Positions 1 to 12,300 of a DNA stretch of 27,526 nt are shown piece after piece; the stretch's first letter is position 1; each line of letters begins with the position of its first letter. Position numbers and translations under genes: made by a program. Source of the stretch: Saccoglossus kowalevskii (taxonomy: Eukaryota > Hemichordata > Enteropneusta > Harrimaniidae); NCBI RefSeq assembly GCF_000003605.2, contig NW_003133369.1:99458-126983 (forward strand), read 5' to 3'. The notes below the pieces were generated by a model. The model saw only the letters and a program-made list of their open reading frames with translations. It was not told the origin of the DNA and ran no database searches.

Positions 1-1
1 T

Positions 2-29
2 GGGGACGTGTCATTGACAATGACTTGTT
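2..29 (+). mobile_element. 3' end of a family F1 Helentron-like element
   Basis: These 28 bases repeat the 3' terminus of the full F1 copy (13597-13624). They include the 15-base hairpin GTCATTGACAATGAC and the terminal CTTGTT. The rest of the element, if present, is off-window. It ends 22 bases before exon v1. Confidence 0.8.
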
Positions 30-51
30 CATCCTGTCTTCTTTTCATCAG

Positions 52-363
52 GTGCTTGCAACTGCAGAGTAGGCTGGGCATTTGATGAGAATCCACGGTT
101 ACAGTTCAAGAATGTGGTTGCTAAGCAACGGGGTAGAAAAGATGCAGACACAAGCACCCAGATTGGTAATGACATCAGCAACATTGAAGTGGTGAGGTGG
201 CTCCTGAAAACGCAGTTTGACAGGAACATTGTGACTCACTACGATGTACAGGAAGTCACTTTTGATTATATATTTTCACACTTGGGTATCAAGACACAGG
301 GAATGGTGGACCATCCTATCGTGTTAACTGAACCACTTTGCAATCCGAATTACTGCAGACAGT
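52..363 (+). CDS. ACTR5: ACTR5 visible exon v1
   Basis: The exon starts in phase 1: the last base of a Gly codon's predecessor exon is off-window, and the codon finishes as GT here. It encodes residues 1-104, beginning GACNCRVGW, which continues actin phosphate loop 1 (DNG...). It includes QIGND, FDRNIV and [12 protein letters not shown], the last corresponding to actin HPVLLTEAPLNP. The acceptor is TTTTCATCAG and the donor is GTAAGT. The exon ends in phase 1, and the split Leu codon T|TG joins to v2. A transposon end lies only 22 bases upstream of the acceptor. Confidence 0.95.
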
Positions 364-3300
364 GTAAGTGGATTTTTTCATCACTTGTATTTATACCCAG
401 GGTTCTGTGAGTAAGCTTTATCAATACTAGTTCATTGCATATTGAACAATTGTCTTGAAGTGCAATTTACCAAACAATAACTCACAGCTCCATTAACAGT
501 GCAAGTGCATGTACATCTAATTTTAAAATACAGACTATATTTTGCGCTTACTTTTTACCCTTAGTGCATGAAAGAATATTTATATGATAAAGGAATTTTA
601 ATATGATATCCCATAATACTATTTTGTTAATTTAATGTCAGAGGACACAAGTAACAAAATAAATCACTCATCACCATATGACAGGCGTATTTTTTCTGTA
701 CACGGTAGACATGTAGAAGTTTTTTTCTGTAACATATCATGAGCACATAGTTGTCCATATATGCCCCCCTCTTTCAATGATAAGTCATTTGTCCCTAATT
801 TTATAAATTACCATTTTCCATCTATACCCACCAACTCCATTTCAGAGACATGTCATTTGCAGATCAAACGTCTAATTTCACTCTATTACTCTGTTGTGTT
901 ACATTGCACTTGTCTAGACTAGATGCTTAACATTATTTTGAAATTAAATTTGGTAAATTTTGTTTTCTTGGCAAACAAACAAAAACTTAGTACTACAATA
1001 GAACTAAAACAATTAATGCACTTTAACTTGATGAATGTTTCAACTTGTGTCAATATGTTCACAATGTGTTGTGTAGTGACTGAACTAACTAGTGTGCATG
1101 GTCCCTGTATCCTATCTATGCACCAGCCACCTCAATAATGTGCAAACTGTACCTCGCATACTGTCTTGCACAGAACCAACTGCTTATCCAATATGGCACT
1201 GTGAGCAGTTCATTATTATTTTAATAAATAACTTTTTTACCACTAGACTTTCTCGCCCAAATTTTCTGCACTTTTTTCTCGTCAACATTTCTAGAAATGA
1301 ACCCTTATTTTGGAACCAACAGACAAAATTTGGGTAAATTTTCAGTTTTTACTCAAAAAATTTGGCTATTTTTGTCTTCTTAATGAAAGTGCAGACTATA
1401 AATGGGAGTATTTTGTGAATTTGTGATAAAAAGAGGGAACTGGTGGTGAAAAGGTTAAAGAGATACCTATCAATCCCTGGGATTTCACAATGACATTGTG
1501 GGATTGACTTGAACTTGAATTTCAAACTTATTTTCCCCAAGATTAATAACATTAATCTCATATTATAATATTTTCAGTGATGTCAGAGTTATTATTTGAA
1601 TGTTACCACGTTCCAAAAGTTGCATATGGAGTGGATAGTCTTTTCAGCCTTTATTACAATCAACCAAAAGCTGGTGAGTCATCAATATTATACTTTTCTT
1701 TGCAGTAGTGTGTTCTTTTATAGACCGATAAGACATGCAGTGACTTTTTGTGATTCGAATAATTATGCTCATTCCTTGGTGTACCAATTAGGCCTGAAAT
1801 TGAATGTCTGTAGTCAACGTACACCCTACCAAAATAAGTGGGAGCTTTTATCACTGCATAGCGCCCTCAAATGACGAATTGATTAAACTTGCAACATTTG
1901 TGCACCATGGAAACAAATAAATCATCCCATTTTTTAAAAACATTTTACCAAAAACTTTTTTTTTTGCAAGACCTTTACGCAACGGGAAACCATACATTGT
2001 TATAATAGTAATCTTTAAAATACATGTAGTTATTGAGTTTGTAAAATGGAATTCACATTAGCATATTTGTCTTTATAAACAGCCAGTACTGATGCTATTA
2101 TCTTATCCTCTGGTTACCAAGCAACGCATGTCATACCTGTCATCAATGGTCGAGTGAATTCTACTAACTGCAAGAGAATTAACATCGGTAGTTCTCACGC
2201 TACATCATTTATGCATCGATTACTACAACTCAAATACCCAGCACATTTTACAGCCATTACATTGAGCCGATCAGAGGTCAGTCACTCAGAATAAGAATTA
2301 GGAATTAGCATAGCGTAATTGTTAAGCCATTCTCCACAGGTTATACAAGAAAATAGCTACAACTAATGTTAGCACTTTTCTTCAGACTAAAATGCATAAT
2401 ATTATCACATCACAAGTTTATTCTTTTCACCACCAGTTTCCTTTTTTCATCACAAATTCACAAAATAGTCCTGTTTATATACTGCACTTCCTTCAGAAGA
2501 TTGGAACAAAAATAACCATTTTTTTAAGTAAAAAACTGAAAATTGACTCAAATTGTGTCTGTTGACTCTAAAATTAGTGTTTATTTCCAGAAATATTGAA
2601 GAATATAAGAAAAAAGTGCAGACAAATTTGGGCAAGGAAGTATGGTGGTGAAAAGGTTAATGATTTATAAGATTAGAGTATTTAAGTGTGTAATATGCAA
2701 TGAAAAGCATACATGAATTGAAGAAGTCTCATCAAGAATTGTTAGATGATCTAAAAAATCGCAAGAGAATCCTACATTCTAGACTTTTTAATGTATGTTA
2801 GTAAGTCTGTAACCGGTCACTGCTAGCATAGTGGTTGTCGCATCCGACTCATGATTGGTAGACCCAAGTTCAAATCCTACCTTAGGCTGAACATCAAAAG
2901 GGTCTACCCCTACCCTGGGTGAATATGCCACAGACTCAATGGGAAGGCCAATTCCACTGGCCGAGATTCATTCACTAATGAATGCGACTTTGGGGGAACC
3001 TTGGTTAAGGTCCGCAGGTGCGTGTGTTCGACCAAGCCTGGTTGATGCCAGGATAGCATATTAAAATTGCCATTTGATAGGGAGATGGCCACACAGCCCT
3101 GTCATGTAGTCCCAAACAGGAAATGACTTCTGTGGCAAAATGCACTATGTGTCAGCACATTCAATGCCTGGAACTGTCGCCTGGCACAAAAACATTTAAA
3201 AAAAAAAGTCTGTGAAAGGTTTGTGTTCATTCGCACACCATTTATGTAGGATGTGCATTTACCGGGTAGCATCACACCCTGATAAGGATTTTTTTTGGTA

Positions 3301-6300
3301 AATCCTAAGAAATAATTCCTGTTTAAAGTCGTTCTCTCAAAAAAAATCACATGATGTTTTGACGCCATTAAGACCATGGACCTTTGTCCAGCTTTACGTT
3401 TGTTTCAAGGGAAATACATAACAAGTGAAATGAATAGAAAAATGGTCTATTAATAGAATGTTTACGGTACTGGTTGTATTTAGTACAATGTTTTTCCTGC
3501 TATTAATATACTTAAAACTTTTCTCAGCTCAGGAACTTATTAATGTACATAGCGAATAAGTCAGAAATATACAAAAAAATATTAAAAATGTCTGTTTAAT
3601 GACCTCGCTTTTTACACGTATGACATCATTGACAGAAATGACCTGAAAATCTCTTTTGTCACGAGATTCAGAACATTGCAACAGATGTTATCATAAGCTG
3701 AAAATCTCCTATAGACTGGCAGTATGCTTCTCAATAATTGGACACTCTGGTATCCATACAGTGAAACTTGTTGAAGCTTAAAAAGCAGTAGTGATTGCAA
3801 CGAGATACCAGTCTCATGCGACATATGCATATGTTTGTTTGTAGATAATTTGAAAAATTCCCTAGATCAGTTTAGTCCATGTTCCCCTAGCTTTGTTTAC
3901 TTTTAGTCCATGTTCCCCTAGCTTTGTTTACTTTTAGTCCATGTTCCCCTAGCTTTGTTTACTTTTAGTCCATGTTCCCCTAGCTTTGTTTACTTTTAGT
4001 CCATGTTCCCCTAGCTTTGTTTACTTTTATGAAAGATTTCTATAAACTGACACTGCTGTAAAGTCAACACTTTACTGTATTCGGTTTTTGAAATGATTCG
4101 CTGCACAGTGCATTAGTGCCACTCAAAATTTGGCAAGGCTACACTAGGTGTGCTATGTTTTAAACTCAATTAATGTTTTTTTTCTTAGGAACTGACTAAT
4201 GAACACTGTTACATGGCTGTTGATTATCAGGACGAACTTAATGACTGGAATTCTTTGGAATATTACTACGAGAATGTACATAAAATACAACTGCCATTCA
4301 CACCAGTAAGTACGGTAGCTTTTGATTATTCCTCACCATGTAATACTGGCAGAAGATGAATGATCCTTATCACACATTCGTTTATACAGTGTCATTACTA
4401 AAGAAGTTCAAACACTCATCATTTTCAAATTTGGTGTGTGTTGTAGTCATACACGCAAATTTTTATATTTTACAAATTGGTGAGAACAAATTTAAATTGA
4501 ACACTCATCATCTACCGAGGAAATTAGTATGCGTGTCTGTCATTATGTTACATTGAAACCAAGATTTGTAAATTGTATTTTGATTTGCTAAACCCTAATT
4601 TCAACCCTACATGCTCCACAACTGAGATATGCACTACTGTTAGCTGTATTCAGTTACTGTTTCAGTGTGCAATCAAAACTGTCACCCCCTACACAGTCAT
4701 GAAACAATGCTGTGGGATCTGCCATCTTTAATAGCTTTCTTGTTTAGGTTATTAAGTATGTGTGGGAAAAAACACAGCATATGATTTTATTACAAGGATA
4801 GCTCAAAATATGCACGAAGACAGTACAGTGGGAGTATCGACCAACGCGCAGTGGCGTACAGTCTGAGTCATCATGGGAATGCCGAAATCAAAAAAGTTTA
4901 GAACAGAATCAGCAAACTTCTTTGTGTGGAGTCCTGTCAAACCCTAGTGGCAGCCATGTTTGTTTTTATTAGAAGACGCTTAATCATTCCATATTTAGAA
5001 TTCGCATTTCCTTATATAGAAACTCATTTAGTTGCCATGTGTTGCCATTGACTACACCAAGTGAAAATGTGATCAGGATAAATCCTGAGAAACTCAGAAA
5101 AAAAGCAGAACCTTTTTTCTTCTAGATTCCAGGAAGTTCATTATCTGCCAAAGACAAAGAAGAAAGAAAACAACAACAAGTCAAACGGTTACAGGCTATG
5201 AATGCAAAAAGACGAGAAGAAAGGGTATGTTTTTTTATTTTGTCTGTAAATTATATACAAATGGTAACTACTTAAGTATTTTTAACGCAGAAACTCTCTG
5301 AAAGGTTGAACAATTTACTTTTCAGCTCCGCTCTCGACTTTGTCGAGTGGAGCTTATCATATGAGTGATTGTCCGTCGTCGTCTGTAGTATGTAGTCTGT
5401 TGTCAACTTTTTACATTTTTGTCTTTTTCTTCAAAACCGTTAAACCAAATACTTTCATATTTGCAACATAGATTCTTAGGGGAGTCCTCTCTTAGATTTG
5501 TTCATTTTGTGATGATATCTTCAATTCTCTAATTTTGATGAATATTTTTGTCATTTTTGGTAAAAAGTGATATTTTCGACTTCTTGTTGAAAACCGCTAG
5601 TCTGATTGTAAAAAACTGCACGTCCAATTCTTTGATATTATACATTATAAGTACCTCAGGTAGACCTCTCTCAGGTTTGTTCATTTAGTGATGATATCTT
5701 CAATTCTCTAATTTTGATGAATATTTTTGGTAAAAAGTGATATTTTTGACTTCTTGTTGAAAACAGCAAGTCTGGTTGATTTGATACTATACATATTGTT
5801 CATTTTCTAATGATATCTTCAGTTCTTCAATTGAAATGTGCCTTTCAGGGCTATCTCAGCCAACAGGCTGCTTGTTAAAAATATGGTATAATTTTTCGAT
5901 TAAAAATGGTCACTAGCGTTAGCCTTATGATTCAGTGTGATTGGAATTTTTGCAAACTATGTTTAATGTAATCCACACTGTAAAATTATTCATGAATTTG
6001 AGTATTTTGCATTATTTGTTTTACTGGTATTTGGTAGCATCACATCTAAGGAACATCACAACTATACATCATAATATCTGTCATCATTGACATTGTCATG
6101 GTTTTCAACATCAACTGAATATTATTTCATTATTTTGTGTCTTTCTAGATTCTTCTATATAGCCCACAAAAAAAAGTTTTGTTTCTTGTCATCTCCACAG
6201 CAGTTTGAAATCTGTGCTCAAATTTGTGTTGTCATTAAAATTATTTTACCCTTGTATTCATCACTAATAACTTGATTTTGTTGTTTTCAGCTCGCAGCCG

Positions 6301-9300
6301 AACAAGAAAAACTACAACAGTTAATGAGTATACAGGAACTCCTAGAAGACGAGGATGAGGATGCATTCAATGTTAGTTAGTTATTTCCTCCAATAAATGC
6401 AATTATAACTTTAGTCAACTTTTTGTCACCCTTCACAAAATATTTTGTGCTCTGTAATTTTTCCGTCAAAAGTATTAACTGAGATCAAATATACATGAGA
6501 TAAGAGTAGATCAAAGTAAATCATGTAATAAACATACATGTAGTTACATTTCTCGAAATATTAACACCAGTGTGCGAGTCTTGGAACTAAGTTTGTTTTT
6601 GCTGAGCTTTTTATTTTCTCATTTTTCTCATTGTATAATTCTGAAATACATAAATTTTTCCTGTGATTACACTCGAGCTGGTATCTTCAGACAATTTACT
6701 AGATTCTGACAATAAACCAGTTATAGACCAGCGAAGTGACAGCCACAACTAGACAATCGGCAACCGTGTTGCAGCTGGTGATTTCTTGCATCAATGAGAG
6801 ACAAGCCGTGGTGTAACAAGCCATAATTCCCCACTGCAAACTTCAAGGCATCTGGCCTGAAAATTTCAGTGTGTTGTAGATAGGGTGAAGTTATTTTAAG
6901 CAGTGCTGTTGCAAAACAGGGATTGTCCAGGCTTCTGAGTGGTCATTGTCAGCAAATGGTATATATTAAACCATAGACCTTAGAAGGTCTATGATTAAAT
7001 AATTATTTGTTGATGGGGAAATTATAGTGACCTTGCCTAGTACTTAAATTTAAAGGAAAAGTCAAGGGTAACAACAGAATACTCCAAAACGAAAGAGCAC
7101 AGCAAATGTAAGGACATGCAATTTACAGTATATGTATATCACTTTTCATTCTCTAGATAATCAACTTTTCACCAGTATTATGTAATCCGCCATCCTCAGC
7201 ATAGGATAATCCTTGGCTGGAGAATCAAGATGGCGGATTACATAATACTGGTGAAAAGTCACATACTGTGGAATACTTTATTTTCGCTGGAATAAATTTT
7301 CGCTGAAAAGGCTTTTGGGGCGTTTTTCTTGGAATTTATTTTCACTGATTTTTGATGAGTTTAATGTGAAATATAGGAAAAAAAGTATATTCACTGGATT
7401 TTATTTTCACGGAATCATCCCTTCAGTGAAAATAGCAAAAATAAATTCCAAGCGAAAATAAAGTATTCTACAGTATCTAAAACAAAAAAAGTGATATACA
7501 AAAACTGTAAATTGATTCTCCTACATTTGTGGAGCTCTTTTCTTGGGGAGCATTATGTTGTTTGGTTTGACTTCCCCTTTAAATTAAAGCAGCCAGTGTA
7601 CAAGTATCTAATACCACAGAACATTGGGTACACTCTCACAACACCCCTTTGTCCTGTGATGTTTCCTGCACTAAACCACTATGTCATGGTCTTTTTAATA
7701 CGTAACAGTTTTATATTTTAGAGAGCCTTGGAGAAGTTTGGTTATTCTTCCGCTGATGAACTGCAAACTGCTGTGAATAAATTAACACTATCCATGCAAA
7801 GAATCAAAGATAAAATCCTTGGAGTGGAACAAACGGAAGATTCCAATAATCAGGAGGTATGTGGCTTTATCTTGATGAGAGCGACAGCTGCAAGACTTAT
7901 TTCCACCCATCATATAGTGTTTCATTCTCTCCCATCTTCCCGTAAACTGTTCCAATTACCATGGTTACATAGATCAGTGGAACAGCAGAACAGAATGGAA
8001 CACTATTTTAGGTGCTATCAGCGATATCTCAGTGATTATTTGCATCTGTATCTATTTAACAAAGTGATGACTTTTTCAAAATATGAGAAAGTTAAATTGA
8101 GTTCTGAGAATGATTTGTCTGAATCGTGGCAAATTCAAAATGGACACCAAATTCAGGTAGGATGCTAAAGAAAATCACATGCACTTCGAACAAAAACGAA
8201 ACGAAAACAGGAAAATTTTACCAATGATACAGATAAGCATTAGATTACATACAAAGTTCAATGAATTAATCATGAAGATGTGTGATTCTGAAAAAAATAG
8301 AATAATGACAGTTGTATTTATCCCATGGCATTGAAATCATTGAGTTTAGACAATTAATGTTCTTGACATTTACAACAAATTACTGAAAGACCACAACAAA
8401 GTAACTTGAAAACTGTATATTCATATACATGTATAATGAAAATCAAATAATTTAATTAGTTAGAATGTTTTATGAAACTTAGAAAATAGTTTTTATACAT
8501 GTTAATAAGATTTTGTTTGCTTACAACTGAGCCATATTAAAATATTAATATTGCAAAACAATGAATTTACTCCAGAAATTCTAAAAACATGTTGATTTTA
8601 AACAGTTTTGGAAGAGTCCATGAACAGATGATTTCCTATCCTTGCCCAACCTGACTGCCTGAGGGCGTGCAGGTTTCCGGATACATGTAGTTCCAAATAA
8701 TTGTCCCCATTAAACATGTGATAATTTTTGAAATTCTGATTTAAATCTGCAATACTGTGGAATACTTTATTTTTGCTGGAACTAATTTTCGCTGAAAAGG
8801 CTTTTTGGGCGTTTTGTGTGGAACCTATTTTCACTGATTTTTGATGAGTTTAATGTGAAATATAGGAAAAAAAGTATATTCGCTGGATTTTATTTTCACG
8901 GAATCATCCCATCAGCGAAAATAGCGAAAATAAAGTATTCTACAGTATTAGATTTAATCTTTTCACCACTTGACTTTTTCGCCCAAATTTTTTTCTTCCA
9001 TTCTTCAATATTTCTGGGAAAGAACGCTAATTTTAGAGCCAATAGACAAAATTTGAATAAATTTTCAGTTTCACTCAAAAAATTTGGCTATGTTTGTCCC
9101 GATCTTCTGAAAGAAAGTGCAGACTATAAACAGGACTTGTGGATTTGTGATGAAAAGAGGGAGCTAGTGATAAAATGGTTGATATTACTAAGTTTTCAGC
9201 ACACAAAATCATGTGCATAAATGTATACCGTAACATCATGTGCTTTATTCGACTTTGATTATGTTGCATTTAATCAACACAATGGTGCGTGATAAACAGA

Positions 9301-12300
9301 TTATTTTGGGGTTATTACGAAATCCCTCTATTGAATTGCAACAATTGTTTCATTCTATATTGGGTGACAGACAACTTGTAAAGAGGAGCCCGTTTACGAC
9401 TTGATAGACATTCCAGATGAAGCACTTACGTTAGAACAGAAAGAAGAAAAAAGACGCCAGAGGATTCTGAAGAATGCCAGCGATGCAAGATTAAAATCAA
9501 AGAAAGCCAGAGAGGAGCAAAGAGCTCAGCAAGAATTAGAAATGAAAGAAATGGAAGCAAAACGACAAGTGGACTTTGATGGCTGGATATCGGACATTAG
9601 AACACAAAGACAGGTAAACTACTGTGAAATACTTTATTTTAGGTGGAATTAATTTTCCCTGAAAAACCGTTTGGGTGTTTTGTATGGAATATATTTTCAC
9701 TGATTTTTGACGAGTTGAATGTAAAATATAGGAAAAAAAGTTTATTCTCTAGATTTTATTTTTACTGATCATTGCTTCAGCAAAAATAGTGAAAATTAAT
9801 TCTAAATGAAAATAAAGTATTTTACAGTATCTAACTGTTGCATTCTGGTGTTCAAGACTTGGCACAGAGGGCGCTGCTTCAAAGTATGATCTCAAGAGTG
9901 AACAATTCTTTGACTACATTATCAAGATTATTTTAATTCTGGTGTAACAGCAATCTTCCACTTTCTTGTTCTCTGATGATGTCATGTTTTGGAACAGTGC
10001 CCTCAGTGTCAGATTTTTCATATCTGAAAAGAGAAATATATTGAAATAATTGATATTCCACTATTCTGTTATATCTAAGATTGAATTTGAACTTTTTATA
10101 TTCTCAAAAACTTTCTCAACAAATTGAAAAATAATAAGTTCACTGAAAAAACTTTGTGAGGCACTATGCACAGAAAGTAATCTTTATTGTGTATACTTTC
10201 CAATAAAGTCAACATCAGTTTGTTGTTTATCAACAATCTCAAAAATTAAATGGCCTTTATTGAAATTACCACTATACATGCTGTGAATTTTAACATTTTG
10301 ACTCTTTCAAATTGCCACAAAACAAAAAGTTTGTCTAACTATGGGTGGTGTTGGTAAAGTCACATATAGTCACTTAAAATTTAACTTAACTTAAAAGTTG
10401 GCATAACATCTAATTACTGTAAAAGGATTAATTATTCACTGGGTTTTAATTTGCTTATTTCGCTGACTGGAAAATGTGCTAAATTAAAACCCAGTGAATA
10501 TGTAAAATTTAGCATAGAGAACATTATCTAAATGATAAAACCGTGAATTTGCCTGAACACACTGAATATGCCTGAAATGTAAAATCAGCAAAATTTAAAC
10601 CCAGTGAAAATTACACATTTTACAGTATAAATTTTCTCTAAGCATTATCAATCGTTCTGGACAGTAACAAGCTATTGCTTTGACTTCAAACGAACTCATG
10701 ATGGGCTTGAATGGTTTCAACACTCTTTCTGTTGCCAAATAACATTTTACGTTCATCTCGTTACAGGATCTGCTCGAGAGTCGGGCTCAGAGACAGCAGC
10801 TGAAGTCACAATTAGCGAAAAGAAAAAGTCAAGCATCGCAGGAAAGGATGAGAATATTGACACAGTTAGCGCATGGTAAGTGAGCATGTAGAAATATCTT
10901 GTTTATTTGTCACAGATGATGTACAAAAGTGCTTAATACTTCCTGCTCACATCACCAGAGTAGTGAATTACTGAAATCCTGCTATATACGACATTGTCTG
11001 CAATTCAAAGACTGGCTCAAACTACAAACATGGATAGATTGACTTCTCGGTTGGCCACTCTGTCTAGTGTACATGAGTGTGTTGGTATTTCGGCATGCAA
11101 GTACCCACATGTTTATACGTGGGAAGGTCTTGTTTTCTGTTCTAAAGTCATGATTGTCTTCCGTTGTTTCTGTCAGGTAAAAGTGTAAGTGGTAAAGGTC
11201 AAGAAGACACATTTGGTCTAAATGACGATGACTGGAATGTTTATAAAGCCATTGTAAGTAATAATTTCATGTTAATATTTCTAGCACTCACAGTTAAAAT
11301 AATGGATTTCTGCAGGATGATGGTTCCTCTTTTTCACTTATGGCACTGCTCTAGAAGAGCTGGGGCTTCCAGACCTTGCCTGTTGATCTGAATATTAAAT
11401 ACTGTGACTATTAAATTAAATACTTTGTTTTGACTGGAATTAATTTTCGCTGAAAATAATTTTTTTTTTTGTATGGAATTTATTTTCCCTGATTTCTGAC
11501 GAGTTGAATGTCAATTATAGGAAAAAAGATATATTTGCTGGATTTTATTTTCACTGAATCATTCCTTCATTGAAAAGAGCAAAAATTAATATTAATATAA
11601 ATATTTTACAGTAAACTAATAAACAAGCCAGTAGATTGATTAGCGATCTGCTGGTGGATGCAGAGAAACATTTTGTTGGCCATGGCAATGGTAGGACAGA
11701 ATTTTAAAAATTGTTTCATCTAATTAAAGCGTAGGTGTTACCACTAAGTTTGAACAATATCGGTCTAGGCAAAAAAAATTACAGAAAAGGTGATACGTAC
11801 AGATACATAGACAAGCTTGTAGGCTCAAAAGGTTCTAGGACTGACAATAAATACAGTGGAAACTTTAGAAACTTACTTAAATATGAACTTGCTTGTTAAA
11901 CTTGAACGGTTGCTTGTTAGACTGAATGTTCAATGAACTGCAATACTCAATAAAGTTGAATGATTTGAACACTTGATAAACTTAGTTTAAAATTGTAACA
12001 TTGGACACACACTCAAGCAAAGTAGAATGAGATATGTCTAGAATCTTGTAGAAAAAATGCCATGGCTAGATCATTTTTTTTTTTGGCCTGTCAAGTTTGG
12101 ACATAATCAGCCCGGCCAAAAAAAATCACAGAAGAGTTAATACTTATGTGTCAATAGCCATACATACAGAGACAGACAAGTGGACGTAGACACCGGTATA
12201 ATGACGTGAAGGGAAAGGCATAGTAGTGATAGAATGTCTGGCGTTCGGCATCCGGCATCTGGCGTCGTCATCCGGCATCTGGCGTCGTCATCAGGCATCA

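Noticed and set aside
2811..2885. Functional tRNA gene
   Set aside because: The A and B boxes are good but the acceptor stem does not pair and the sequence continues into a shared body with an A tail, so it is a SINE head.
5322..5876. CRISPR-like repeat array
   Set aside because: The repeats are about 150 bp, diverged, without regular unique spacers, and in a spliced animal genome.
8816..9269. A 134-codon plus-strand frame and opposing frames
   Set aside because: The frame runs through MITE A2 into MITE D3, so it is repeat-derived.
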